Of a stretch of DNA of 64,000 nt, positions 22,684 through 34,989 are shown one piece after another. The notes below the pieces were generated by a model. That model was not told the origin of the DNA and did not search any database. It saw nothing but the letters and a program-made list of their open reading frames with translations. Each line of letters starts with the position of its first letter. The first letter of the stretch is position 1. The position numbers and the translations under genes were made by a program. The DNA lies in assembly GCA_025769875.1 (NCBI GenBank), contig JAGFNK010000275.1, positions 1 through 64,000 of the forward strand, read 5' to 3'. The stretch comes from Russula earlei. Taxonomy: Eukaryota; Basidiomycota; Agaricomycetes; Russulales; Russulaceae.

Positions 22684-25600
22684 ATGGCACCCTCACATCA
22701 TGTTTACGTTCCCTCCTGAAATCTTGATCACTCACTTGGTCATCTCGCTTACTGGCCATTACCCCACAAATCATGAATAGTTATCACATGTCACACATCA
22801 CAAATGATAGTCTCTCCAGCAATACCACTTGGGATGCTGGGGGAGATCTCCTTCAGACGCAAACACTCTTGAAATATATGTTCAGAAAGGTCACATTGGC
22901 AGTAACAAAAATGACATCAAATTGTTTACTTGCAACTCAAGTGGGAGGAACTCAAACACGCATATGGTGGCATTGGATCAAATGTCAGCATTCATATTCA
23001 TTCATAGCCCTCACAGGCACATTCCTAGACGACATACATCCGGCGTTCCCACAATTGCAACAATTAAACAATGCAAGAATCACTCTCCTAAATGACAACA
23101 TACTGATATCAAATCTCCTTATCACCTTGATACTGATTAAGGCATTACCTGATGCTTACTTGGCTGTTGCATTGACATTCTAGCCTCCAGTGCTCTGATG
23201 GACCTTTCCGCACACAATCCAGACACAGATCTTCAATGAAGACAGTCATCAGGCCAGGATTGTCATGAACCATTCTCCGGAGAGGGCCCTTGAAGGACCC
23301 TTCCTTATAGGAGGAAACCCAGCCTCTATGGTGTCACCCTGTTCACACAAGCAAAAGGGTGAGTAGAGGTGTCCACAATATCGCGTGCGCATTGTTGCGC
23401 GAGCGATTCTCAGCACAATCGACATACAGCAAGCCCCACTTAAAGGCAACCCTTCTAGCAACAAAAGACAGTATTAGGACCTTCCTAAGGACCCTTTGGA
23501 ACGACCCTAGAAGCTCTACTGTAGGCACTAACCTAGTATCAAAGGCCCTACAACGCATTATTAGACCAACTCTAATAACTATAGAACGAACTATAAGGCA
23601 ATATTAAGGACCTTAATAGAAGTATTAGGGTCGACTCTAGGGACCCTAATAGAACTATATAAGGGCCTTATAAGATAACACTATTCCCTAACCAAACTAC
23701 AAGTCCTCAAATGACCGGCCCTAAACTAACTAACAGGAAAGGAATCAGGTGCTTGCACGTGCACTAAAGCAGTGAACACGTGGACAATGGAAGCTCTTAC
23801 TCATCAAGAGAAGCCTTCTTACTCAGCAGCTTACTGAGCATGACTGAGCATGCTCAGTAAGCATCCTCCGACTTCTTACTCATCACTCTACTGTGCTTGA
23901 TAACAAGGTTATGACTTGTTCCCTATTTAGCAGTTCTCTTGTAGTATATAAGCGCTCAATAAAGTAGCGGACAGTCCTCAGACTGTCCATTTGTTTATGG
24001 CATTCTCCATCCCTGGGATACTCCTTTAAGGACCGTCCCCTTGTGACTATCCTGGCCTCTTCTCTGCGTGACTGCTCTACTCTCACAGTAACAATACCTC
24101 TCTGGTATTTGTTACTACTCTGGACTCTACTCCTTGCCCACACGGTCTTGGACGTCTATCGACTCGTCTTCGAGCTTATCCCTCGCTCTTGAACTGGATA
24201 GTTCAACAGTGAGTCTTGACAAGGACCTCCACCTCCCTTAACATAGTCACTCTGGTAAAGATACATGACAATATGTTCAAAACCAAGTGTTTTTATTGAA
24301 ATTAATTAATTTGGACACACAGTCTGGACTACTGGAAGAGGAGGAGTAGGTGATGAAAGACAGAAGGACAGGCACTGACAGAAATGTCAGTGTGTACATA
24401 GTGGGCACTACTGCACTATCACCGAGGTGTTGGATGTCCAATGAAGATGAGATTCAGGTTTCCCTTTACACAGCAGCTAGATCTTGATCAACTCCAGAGC
24501 TACCCATTACATTAGTCTGTTCCGGACTCCTGACTTCATTTCTTTGAGCTCCGGCCTCCGGATCTATTACTCTGGGAGGTCATATAGTCATCAGACAGAT
24601 TAGGACTGAATCTACAGCTGTCCTGGCTGGAAGGAGTTGGAGATATTCTATTAACCCTCAGACATCATACATGCACCAAAGGCCGATGCATGCGACTACT
24701 CAGTGCACTTGCTACTTCGGAACGGGGGATGCATCACATACACTCAAGAGGGGTGTTCAAATTTACACATCAAAAGATCAGAAGATTGCACAAATCTGGA
24801 GCACAATATACTGTTCATCATATTCATTTCATAACTCCAGCTCTACATGCACACAGAAGTGCCCTTTCATTCCACATCTCACATCAGCGCATGGAACATA
24901 TGTTTCCGCCATGTGTTAATCTACTAAAGTGATTCCGGTACTCGGATCTTGCTTAGTGCTATGGATCATGATCAGTCATCTTGTCCAGGGTATGCACTCA
25001 GCTAGCAAGCTTGGCTAGTGAACGTGACTTCTTTTCACAGCTGCCCCATGGTGATCGGATCCTTGGCTACAAATTATCTACAGTATCTTAGCCGATCTGC
25101 TGCACATGGAATCAATTCAAGGTGCTAGCTATTTGGCAACGTGTGCTCAGATCAGTCTTGGATCAGTGTGGAATCACACAGATTAACAATGCCAGATTCG
25201 CCACAGGAGAACAGAGGAGCCAAAAGATGGACTGAGACCCTTGAAGACAACACACGCTCACAGTTGCACGGCGCTGGTCTCACTCTCGGGTCCTGGAGCT
25301 AAATACAAACGCTGCCATCCACATCTACAATTGGACTCCATCACGCATTTCTCAGTTGGTGCACACTTCACACAGTTTCATCATTCCACGTCTTCAGATG
25401 TAGGGCATATCTGCACACGCCTGACTGTCATAATCTTATTGTGCGACGAGCACATACTACCTGCAGGGGAGATGTTTCTGACCCTACTCCTCCTGCACAA
25501 CCCTTGGTCCTTATAGGATCAGTGATACTTGATGCCATATTCACATAAACCGGTTGATTGCACATCTCCGGAAACCCCATTAGACTCCCCACACACCACA

Positions 25601-26741
25601 CTCACTTCACCTTACTCCGCATCACGCAGCCAGATCCCCTCATTCCACCTCACTGCACACAGCCTGTACATCAAGCCAAACTCACTCAGCACTGTTGGGA
25701 CACTCCATTGGTTCCCTGTGTCCACTCTCACTTAGACACCTTGGGTCTTGCTTGTGTCTGCGTCCAAAATATCTCAGAGGGACTGTGCACACAGATCTGA
25801 GAGGGCACTTATCACATATGGCTTGGCTACAGTGGAAGCGATCAATAGGCTCTATATCGGGCAGGCACTTAACTGGAATCTGCTGATGAGTGGCAAGTCA
25901 CGTGTCCATTATGCGATTGGCGCGCTTGCATAAACTGGCACCTGGGATCTCAATGATCTTATAGATCTTATCAGCATGGGTGTGTTAAGCATGCAAATCT
26001 GTTAAGAGATTTTGCGCATGCCTTCTAATTGCACAGGGGTTCACCCAAGTCAAAGGCATTGTAGTTGATGAAACCTTCTCACCAGTAGCCAGGTCTGAGT
26101 CTTAGCGACTCTTTATTAGCGTTGATCGCGCTATAGGATTGGGAGATCCGAAGATGTCCAGTTGGCATCCCTCTTTGGCTCACTGGGTGATGAAGATTAG
26201 ATTCATTTGGAGCAACCGCAAGGTTTCATCACACCAAAAGCACTTATCTGGTCTTACACAGACCTATCGTACATGGGATTTATGCTCTCATGGAGTCCTT
26301 AGTGGCTTGCGTTCACTTGCATGCATTCTCATGTGGGCATATGTCATCACCAAGATGCGGGGGGATCGCATTATCATTTCATCATTATCCTCTGTGTCGA
26401 TGATGTTACTATCTTAGGCAACTCTCACAGTCTCCACACCCACCTCTGCAGGCATACACCTCACCTCACATATCTATCTTTGTCTATGCACTATGAGTTG
26501 ACAGATCTAGGCAAGATCACATCATACCTCAGGATCCGCATTACACGCGATCGCTCGGCTAACACAGACATTGATCATTCAAGGTACATCTCGGATCTCT
26601 TCAGGATAGCAGATTCCACACTGCTCCACTTCTGTAATCTCAGAGGTCTTACCTCGGGATGGCGGACTTCCGTTCCGCTTCCGCTTTCCACTCTGCTCCG
26701 ACACAGAAATCCATTTGATCAAGCACTCCAGAGAAGCAACA
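22684..26741 (+). pseudogene. C2 Gag-Pol remains
   Basis: An ATG at 22684 matches the C1 Gag start. The Gag middle is seen at about 23015-23180 (FPQLQQLNNARITL), where the solo L1 LTR then cuts the frame at 23261. From 24222 Gag resumes, with protease, integrase and RT scraps in all three frames. The RT end at about 26385-26620 is clearest, with VDDVTILGNS and DIDHSRYISD. Many stops and small deletions are present. GyA inserted at 26742, in the codons matching C1 position 3700. Confidence 0.88.
23261..24221 (+). repeat. L1 solo LTR (961 bp), TSD AGGAY
   Basis: Starts TGTCATGAACC, ends GTCTTGACA. It is flanked by AGGAT (23256-23260) and AGGAC (24222-24226), one C/T difference. When removed, the flanks join to match the C1 Gag sequence near 905. 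TATATAA is near 23946, followed by the GGACAGTC/GACTGTCC hairpin. Confidence 0.93.
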
Positions 26742-26856
26742 TGTCACAAGAACTGGTACATCAGACCAGATCGGCAACCAGATATGCCTACCCAGACATG
26801 TCTCGAGTTTCTTGTGTGTTTCATGACTCAGTTAAAAGCCTCGCATGTACCAGACG

Positions 26857-27336
26857 TGTTGAAAATAGACGCAGTATGTGTGATTAGATAGCAGCAGATG
26901 ATAAGATCGCAGGCAGATCTATCAGACAATAGTTCAGTTTGGTTGACACAAAACTAATATAAATAATGTACCTATCAGACAATAGCTACAAGGCGTCGTT
27001 AGTACTGTGAGATAAGATGTCATAGTGTAAATACTCACTTCAGTTTGGTTGACACAAAACTGAAGTGATCTACGTACTTTGTGGCGTTCTTAAGTACCTG
27101 AGACCGCCACTAGATGCAGTACAGTTAACTACCATCACGGATCACTAAGTAAGTCCGAGGATCAGTTGTAAGTAGCTACCGATTGTTCTAAATCACTCTA
27201 TCAATGTAACTAACGCGTGCTGCAGCGTATGAGCTGAGCCGGTGATGCCCGGTCCGGGTGATCCGACGCGTCAGCGCATCCGAGTTGTGATCACATCACA
27301 ACACACCTGAGACTCTGGGCAGTGCAGATCTCAACA
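26857..27336 (-). repeat. C1 solo LTR (480 bp), TSD AGACG
   Basis: Reverse complement of the C1 LTR, exactly 480 bp, flanked by AGACG at 26852-26856 and 27337-27341. The 3' LTR of GyA near 38226 gives the uninterrupted sequence. Confidence 0.96.
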
Positions 27337-27412
27337 AGACGTTTCTTGTGTGTTCCAGTACAATCGCCTCATTGTTACCTCGTGAATACTATTTGATATG
27401 GTATTCTGTATG

Positions 27413-27458
27413 TATATAAGACTGCCATCTGATGAGAACAAGCCTTAAGCTTGTTCTC
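27413..27458 (+). promoter_or_regulatory. GyA LTR TATA box and R-region hairpin
   Basis: TATATAA at 27413-27419. A perfect 10-bp stem follows, GAGAACAAGC (27434-27443) and GCTTGTTCTC (27449-27458), with loop CTTAA. The 11-mer AAGCTTGTTCT (27447-27457) starts 34 nt after the TATA start, about where transcripts should begin. The 3' LTR has the same layout (TATA 38301, 11-mer 38335). Confidence 0.8.
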
Positions 27459-27723
27459 CTGTGAATATCACTGGATTCTTGCTTCAGAACTTGTAGGCTT
27501 GCAGGTAATCAAGCAATTGTCTCAGAAAACCTCCTATTCCTCTAAGTCTTCAAACACGAAGACTTATCATTTGTCTTTCCTCTCTGTGGTACACAATTGC
27601 CTTGGCATTGTCATCACCAAGATCCCTGAATCTCGTGAGAACTCTTTGTTCTCGCTCAACTCAGTGTGCATGTCTTGCGTGTGAATGGATTTGTCAGTGA
27701 CACCGCCCCCAGTCAGTGACATT

Positions 27724-27734
27724 AGAACAAGCTT
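27724..27734 (+). other. GyA self-complementary primer-binding site
   Basis: AGAACAAGCTT, two bases after the LTR end, is the exact reverse complement of AAGCTTGTTCT in the LTR. No TGG-initiated tRNA primer site is seen there. This matches the self-priming design known from Tf1/sushi chromoviruses. Confidence 0.75.
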
Positions 27735-27808
27735 CTCTCTCTTCGAACCCTCAACCCCAAACGCATATCCACGCATCCACCCTGAATACATCGATTTTCC
27801 TCTGAAAC

Positions 27809-29474
27809 ATGACTTCTATGGCTAGAGACTGGAGGTACAAGGGCCAAGGGAAACCCTCTGAACAAGGACTAGCCTTGCTTAGGCTTCCATTCAGAATAAG
27901 TCTAGACACCGACATCACCCTGGTTCCAGAACAATTTAGAAGGAATACTATATTTCGACAGCTCAGAGTAGATGCCACTCCCTGGACAGGATTCTTCACA
28001 CCCTACAAACAGGCAAAAGTAGCTCTTGGAACACTCTATGGAGTGTGGTTCGAGATCGAACAATGCGAAGACTATTTTGCAGCCATGCGCATCGCACACC
28101 TGATTTTCAAACTAACCTTTGATCCTCTTCCAGGATTAGACATGGATGCATTGGTTGCCTCAGGAGCACCAGTGCCACACTCTTCCCGAGCGTCAACTCT
28201 GGCACCTGCAGAAGTGATGGAACAAGAACACCCCACAACAACTCAAGTCTATGTTGCCGACGACGAACTGGACGCACCCATTCCACAGCAACTCGCATTG
28301 TCTGGTATGATGCGAGCCTTTCCCCGACCCAGCCAATTTCAAGGCTTCAGAGGATGTGGAAGACGACCTCCGAGCCCTGATCCCGATGACTACAACACAC
28401 ACGCCACTTACAGCTACAACGGATGCCCCTCCAACAATGGCAAACTCGAAGGTGTCCCTCCGAAAGCCTTCAATGGCAATCATGCATGCACCCACGCATT
28501 CCTCACCGCATTCCGACGCTTTATGAGGATGGACTTCAACAGCAAGATTGCCCAAAACCCCATTAAAAAATGTGCCTACTTCCTGTCACTTATGGAAGGA
28601 CCTCGCGTCGATGGATGGGTCAAAGCTATGGATGAATGGCTCAAAAAGGTCATGCACAACCCCGACAAGATCCCCTTTGGCCTCACTGCTTGGCATGCCA
28701 TGGAACAACAATTCAAATGTCCATTCACTGACTACACTGAACGTGAACGCATGCAAGATCAACTACGTGAGCTCAAAATGAAAGATAACAACTTGGATGA
28801 ATACATAGCTAACTTTGAACTGTTAGCACGTCGCGGATCCTTACACATGGACGACCTGATGGTTATGCGTCTCTTCACGTGTGGCCTTCCCAAACCCCTG
28901 GTCAAAGCCATTATTAGCCAGGAAGACCCCACCACCTTTCAAGAGTGGATCTCCAGTGCACAGAAACAACACCAGATCTGGATGCGCAAATGTGCAGTCC
29001 TTACGGATCACCAATACGCACAACCGCAACGCAAATCTGAACCACCTATGGGCTCGTCTTTCCACCTGGGGAACACACAGCAATGCCACCAACAACGCCA
29101 CTGTGCCTCACGCCCATCTCCCACCCTGCAATCCAAATGCAATGGATACCAGCACCAGCGCGGCATGCAAAGCCATCACCAAAGCCAACAAAGAAAAATA
29201 CCACACCAAAGGCAGGTGTTTCCACTGCTCAAAACAGGGACACCTCACCAGAGATTGCCCCACAAAACCAAAACACGAAATGACACACACACATGCGGCA
29301 GAGGTAACCACCACCACATCTGAATCCTCCGTTGTCAAGATCATCGAAGAGAGCATGACCGCTAAAGTCGCGAAGGCTGCTAAAGCCCTCTCTAAAGAAG
29401 AAAGAGAAGAATTCATCAAGATGCTGACTGGAGAAGCCGACAATGATGAGGAGAAGGATTTTTCGGACACCTGA
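27809..29474 (+). pseudogene. GyA Gag
   Basis: Starts at ATG 27809. The central capsid-like region includes KKCAYFLSLMEGPRVDGW and ELKMKDNNLDEYIANFELLA, the retrotransposon-gag fold region of gypsy elements. A frameshift between about 29060 and 29085 moves the C-terminal part into another frame. That part carries a CCHC knuckle, CFHCSKQGHLTRDC, near 29215-29260, and an acidic tail. It ends at TGA 29472-29474. GyB has the same organisation. Only the one frameshift separates it from an open Gag. Confidence 0.9.
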
Positions 29475-31682
29475 GCATATCGGCAATTGCTCAGGCCCTA
29501 GGTACTGCCAATGTATATAACACTATAAAGAAGTCAATGCAGGTCAATTTGACAATATACATTGGAACCTCAAAAGCCGAAAAGAAAGTTGTGTTGATCG
29601 ACAGTGGGGCAACCAAATGTTTTATCTCCCCAAAATTAACTAAAGAACTCCAACTAAAAACACAAGAACTGTCAACACCTAGGATAGTAAAAAATGTCAA
29701 CGATACTCCCAACCATCTAGGAAGAATCACCCAAGCAGTGGACCTAGAATTGAAACTATTAGGACAAAGAAGCAAACACCAATTCCTCATAGCAGACATC
29801 AGACAAGACGATCTAATCCTGGGATACCCCTTCCTTGGATCAACAAACCCCAAGATCAATTGGACCAAAGGAACATTAATGGGAAGGATAGTCCTATCCG
29901 GAGATAAAGAAATACCAGAGTGGATAAGAAACATCACTGAATGGGAAGAGGGCGATGAACTCTGGATACAAACTCAATTATGGAAGACTACGATTGCCCA
30001 ACAACTGGCAGAGGCCCAAATGGAATCGAAACAACTAACCTGGCAACAAATAGTCCCCCCTCAACATCACATCTACGGCCAAGTCTTTATGGAATGAGAA
30101 TCAGAAAGATTCCCTGGACCAAGAAAATGGGACCACACCATTGATCTCAAACCTGATGCCCCCACAACAATCAATTGTAGAGTATATCCTCTTTCACCCA
30201 AGGAAAAAGAGAAACAAGGAAAATTCCTTGAACAAAACCTACAATTGAAACGAATTAGAAGATCCAACTCACCATATGCGAGTGGCTTCTTTCTCATTAA
30301 AAAGAAGGATGGCAAATTCCGACCAGTACAAGACTACAGAAACTTGAACAAATGGACTATACCTAACGTCTATCCACTCCCCTTAATCCCAGAGTTGATA
30401 CATGCCCTGGCAGGCAAAGAACTGTTTACTAAGTTCAACATTAGATGGGGCTACAACAACATTAGGATTAAGGAAGGAGACAAATGGAAAGCCACCTTCA
30501 AAACCAGTGATGGATTATTCGAACAAATCATAATGTTCTTTGGACTAACCAATTCCCCAGCAACCTTCCAAACTATGATGGACGACATCTTTCAAGAAGA
30601 ACTCACCCAAGGATGGCTTAAAATTTATATGGATGACATCATCATTGCCACAAAAAACAATAAAGAAGAACACCAATCTAAAGTTGAACATATCCTATCA
30701 AAATTGAAACAACACGACTTGTACCTCAAACCAGAAAAATGTCAATTCCACAAAAAGAAGGTTGAATACCTAGGAGTAATCATTGGTGAAGGAAAAATCA
30801 CTATGGACCCAGTCAAAGTCAAAGGAATCAAAGACTGGCCTACACCAAAAATGTTAAAAGAAGTCCGAAGTTTCCTAGGGTTCTGCAACTTCTATCGCAA
30901 TTTCATTTCAAACTTCTCAATAAAAGCCAGACCCCTCAATGACCTAACAAAAAAGAACAGACAATGGGAATGGACACCCAAAGAAGAACAGGTGTTCCAA
31001 ACACTAAAAGATACATGTGTATCTTACCCAGTCCTATGAACTCCAGATTGGACTAAACAATTTATTCTCGACACTGATGCATCAGGATTTGCCATAGGAG
31101 CAGTCATTTCCCAAGAACATGAAGATGGACTCCATCCTATAGCATTTTATTCAAGAACATTACTAGATGCAGAAAGAAACCATGATGCACATGACAAAGA
31201 ATTAGCTGCCATCATTTTTGGTCTTAAAAGTGGCCGACCATTCTTCCTAGGCGAAGAAAAACCTGTTCAGATAAGAACAGACCACAAGAATCTTACATAC
31301 TTCAAAGAACCACACCAGACGACAAGCAAGGTGGATGCAATATATGCAAGACTTCAACATAACCATGGAACACGTCCCTGGACATACCCATACCATTGCT
31401 GACACACTTTCTCATCACAAAGACCTTAACAAGGGGGTAGAAGAACAAAAAACTACCCTCCTCCCACCTGAAATTTTTACACGGAAAATCTACCTACCTG
31501 ACAAGCTAGACAAATGACAAGAAATCTTACAACAATTCCATGACGCCCCACCTGCAGGACACCCTGGAATAGCCAATACATGGGACTTAGTCAAACAACA
31601 TTACAAAGGACCCAGATTACGACAGTTCGTAGAACAATACATAAAAGGTTGCGCCAAATGCCAAGAATCTAAAACTAACTTA

Positions 31683-33302
31683 CAGTGACCCAAAAAACCG
31701 TTCAAATGTTTTGTACATTTTCATTGTATTAACCATATCTAGAGAACCACTGCAGCTGATAACATGTTAGTGGGCTTGTTTTAAAGCTCTACATCATAGC
31801 TTTGTAATGAAATACTATATATACTATGAACATAATTATGTAAGAAGATATAAGGTATTTCTTCCAGTGTATCCATTTGAACAGTTTTTTTGCCTTGGTA
31901 TCTAAATAGGGTATATGCCAAAAATTAGTAGTTTGTGTACCCTCCATTTGCTTTGAACACCTCTTCCACCCTCCTAGGCATACTTTCTATCAAATTCTGC
32001 ACAACAGTTTGATCAATGGCCTCCCATTCCAGCTGTGTGCGCTCCCAAAGTACATTGATTCCCTTAGGGGGTGTTGGATAAGCTGCAAGCTTCTTTTTGA
32101 GATGAGCCCAAAGATGCTCAATAGGATTGAGGTCTGGGGATTGAGCTGGCCAGTCCATGACCTGAATTCTGTGGTCTTGGAACCAAGATGTGGCAAGCCT
32201 GCTCTTGTGGATAGAGGCATTGTCCTGTTGAAAGAGGGTATCTTTGCATTTCTTCTTGAAATACTTGATAGATGCAAGTAGTTCATCCTCCAAAATGCTG
32301 CAATAAAGTTCAGCATCCATCCTTCCATCAATCTTTGCTGCATGCCCAACTCCTTCCCAAGACATGCAGCCTCACAACATCAAGGAACCTCCTCCATGTT
32401 TGACTGTTGGCTGAACAAGGCATTCAGAAAGGTGCTCTCCTCTTTTTTTCCAAGCCCATTTCTTGCCATCTGAGCCCATACGATTGATTTTGGTCTCATC
32501 TGACCAAATTACCCTCTTCCAGTCCTCCACAGTCCAGTATAGGTACTTTTCTGCAAAGTCCTTTCTGGCCCTATAGTGACTTGGTTTAAGGTAAGGCCTC
32601 TTCTTCTTTGTAACTGCCTTCAAGCCTGCCTTGTTAAGGTAGTTTCGAATGGTCTGATTGGAGATAGTGGACTCTTTGATGACCTCCAACCTTCTAGCAA
32701 CCTGAGGTGCAGTATCTGCTTCTCCAGAGCTAAGAAGGCGTGTGGCAAAGCGGATGTCAAGGTTAGAGAGCTTGGAAGGACGACCTCCAGAGGACTTTGG
32801 AAGGTCAGGAAGGTATTTCTGGTGAATGTTGGTGATTGAACCAATGCTTCTGTGTGCTGCCTTGGCAATGTTACGAACTGAATGGTTGGCCTGGAGAAGG
32901 GAGATGATGTAGTTGACTTCATGAGGAAGAAGAGACTTCATGATGTTGTTGGTGAAGAAGAAGCAGCTGTTTTGGCTTATTTGCACATGGTTTGAGTTTA
33001 TTATAGGTCACATGACCTCCATGTTCGATTTTAGCCCTCTGGGGAAAGAATATGAATCTTAATCTGAGAAATAATGAATTCACTTACCAAGGCCAAAAAA
33101 CTGTTCAAATGGGTACACCAGCAAACATACCTTATATATTCCTAAACAATTATGCTTATGCTGTATAAAGTATACCATTACAAAGCTATGATGTAGAGCT
33201 TGAAAACAAATCTAGTTACATATTATTAGCTGCAGTGGTTCTCTAGATATGGTCAATACAATGAAAATGTACAAAACATTTGAATGGTTTTTTGGGTCAC
33301 TG
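31683..33302 (-). mobile_element. Tc1-type transposon (1620 bp), TSD TA
   Basis: Terminal inverted repeats begin CAGTGACCCAAAAAACC and extend about 85 bp with few mismatches. TA lies at 31681-31682 and 33303-33304. Removing the element rejoins the GyA integrase (KTN followed by RKKA). It encodes a DD34E transposase on the minus strand. This is the least decayed DNA transposon in the window. Confidence 0.97.
31925..32941 (-). pseudogene. Tc1 DD34E transposase with a single stop
   Basis: Minus-strand frame from ATG 32941 (an upstream in-frame ATG at 32986 is possible) to the stop at 31925. The HTH region includes SVRNIAKAAHRSIGSI and a GRPSKL motif. Catalytic residues are all present: WSDETK, QQDNASIH and NPIEHLW, with exactly 34 residues between the second Asp and the Glu. 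A TGA at 32372-32374 replaces the Trp of the conserved GGGS-M-WGC block, a G-to-A change, and is the only lesion. About 338 residues in total, the usual size for Tc1 transposases. Confidence 0.95.
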
Positions 33303-34989
33303 TACCAAGAAAAAAGGCCATGACCTTTCCACTTGACACACATGTGGAACAAGGCCCATTCCAATATGTATCGATGGACCTTATCACTGACCTACCAAAA
33401 TCAGAAGGATTTGACAGTATTCTCACCATCATCGATCAAGGATGTTCCAAAGCAACCAAATTCATTCCATGCACCAAGATGATTGATGGAACAGGTGTTG
33501 CACACAAGTATCTGAAACACCTCGTACCCTGGTTCAGAGTCCCGAAAAGAATCATATCTGACAGAGACCCCTGATTTGCATCAAATTTCTCCAGAGCCCT
33601 ATGCAAAAGTCTAGGCATCAAACAAAACATGTCAACCACATTCCACCCCCAAACTGACGGACAAACCAAAAGAATGAACGCTTGGCTAGAACAATACCTA
33701 AGACCCTGGACCACGACCCATCCACACTCCTGGGCAAAAATGCTCCCCATTGCGGAATATGCACACAATTCATGGAAACACAAGGTGTCACGACAATCAC
33801 CACACGAACTCCTCATGGGATTCAAACCCCAAATCAACATAAACCTTGAAGACAACAATGTTCCCGCCTCTACCAATCGCCTCAAAGAACTAGAACAATC
33901 TAGACATGACGCACAACAACTTTTAGAACATAAACAACAACCCCTAAGACCTGACGTCCCGGAAATGAAAGAAGGAACCCTTGTATGGTTAGAAAGCAAG
34001 AACCTCAAAACACGAGGAAACCGCAAACTAACACCAAAATGTTATGGACCCTTCCCCATCACCAAGAAAATTTCTAAAGTCACTTACCAACTCCATCTCC
34101 CATCATCTATGAAGATACATGATGTTTTCCACGTCAACCTACTCCTACCCTATATAGAAATGGAGGAATATGGCATGCCATTCACACAACCTCCTCCAAT
34201 CATCAATAACGAAGAAGAATACGAAATCAAAGCCATTCTAGATGCTAGAAGGTTCGGACAAACATGTAAACTTCAATACCTCGTACACTGGAAAGGTTAC
34301 CCAACATCAGATGACTCGTGGGTTGACCATCACAACCTCAATGCCCCAGAACTCCTAAAAGAATTCTACTCCACCACGGCTGGATGACCTAATGCATAAA
34401 AGGACCACTATTCCCAACCAACATTCCCCACCGCTCCTCCCTTCTCTCCAAACATCCTAACATGTCCTCAAATTCTAATTTACCCACTGCCTCCTCTGCT
34501 ACCCTCGTCCCCACTCCTCCATACACTCCAACCCTTATTCCCCTACCAATCTCTAGAGAACCATCACCATCCACAGCTGCGACCATCAATGCCCAACTCT
34601 TAGTGCGATGTGCTGCACGACTTGCTGCAATGATAGCACAAGCCCAAGAACTCTGGCATGAAGAGACTCTACCCACTATCCTACGAGCTTTCGGCAACCG
34701 CTCTCCTACCAGAGGGACTAACTCTCCAGTGGCTTGCAGTCTGTCCTACCACATTCATTCTCCCTCCCCCGATCCCATTCCTATCCCCCCTCGACTCAAC
34801 ACACCTATTCCTTAACAACCAATAAACCTAACCCTTCTCAACAAAAACTTTGTCCCAGCACCACCACTTGACAACAATATTCCTCCCCCTGCCTATGTAG
34901 CACCCATAGCTCCTGGAACAGATACTGTGGCTGAACTACGAGAACTAGGAGACAGCTGGATGGAAGGAAATCTGGGACTTGACATCTTA

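Larger units (their letters stand above)
26742..27721 (+). repeat. GyA 5' LTR, split by C1 solo LTR
   Basis: LTR sequence 26742-26856 and 27342-27721, with a 480-bp C1 LTR plus 5-bp TSD between. Starts TGTCACAAG, ends CAGTGACA. Confidence 0.95.
29471..34387 (+). pseudogene. GyA Pol: protease, RT, RNase H, integrase, chromodomain
   Basis: Pol is open across the Gag stop in the -1 frame. Protease has LIDSGATKCFIS near 29595. A TGA at 30095-30097 precedes RT. The RT active site YMDD is at 30626-30637. RNase H follows (ILDTDASGF, TDHKNLTYF). Further lesions are TGA 31037-31039, a small deletion with frameshift near 31310, and TGA 31515-31517. The integrase zinc-binding segment ends at GCAKCQ, where the Tc1 element is inserted. 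The integrase core resumes at 33305 with MDLITD and ISDRDP, followed by a TGA at 33572. The third catalytic residue is Lys instead of Glu (DGQTKRMN). A chromodomain with YLVHWKGYPTSDDSW lies near 34270-34340. The chromodomain places it among chromoviruses, where it directs integration to modified chromatin. Confidence 0.95.

Noticed and set aside
34462..34815. GyA ORF3 as an envelope gene
   Set aside because: No signal peptide, transmembrane segment or cysteine-rich ectodomain; the C-terminal part has CCHC knuckles instead.
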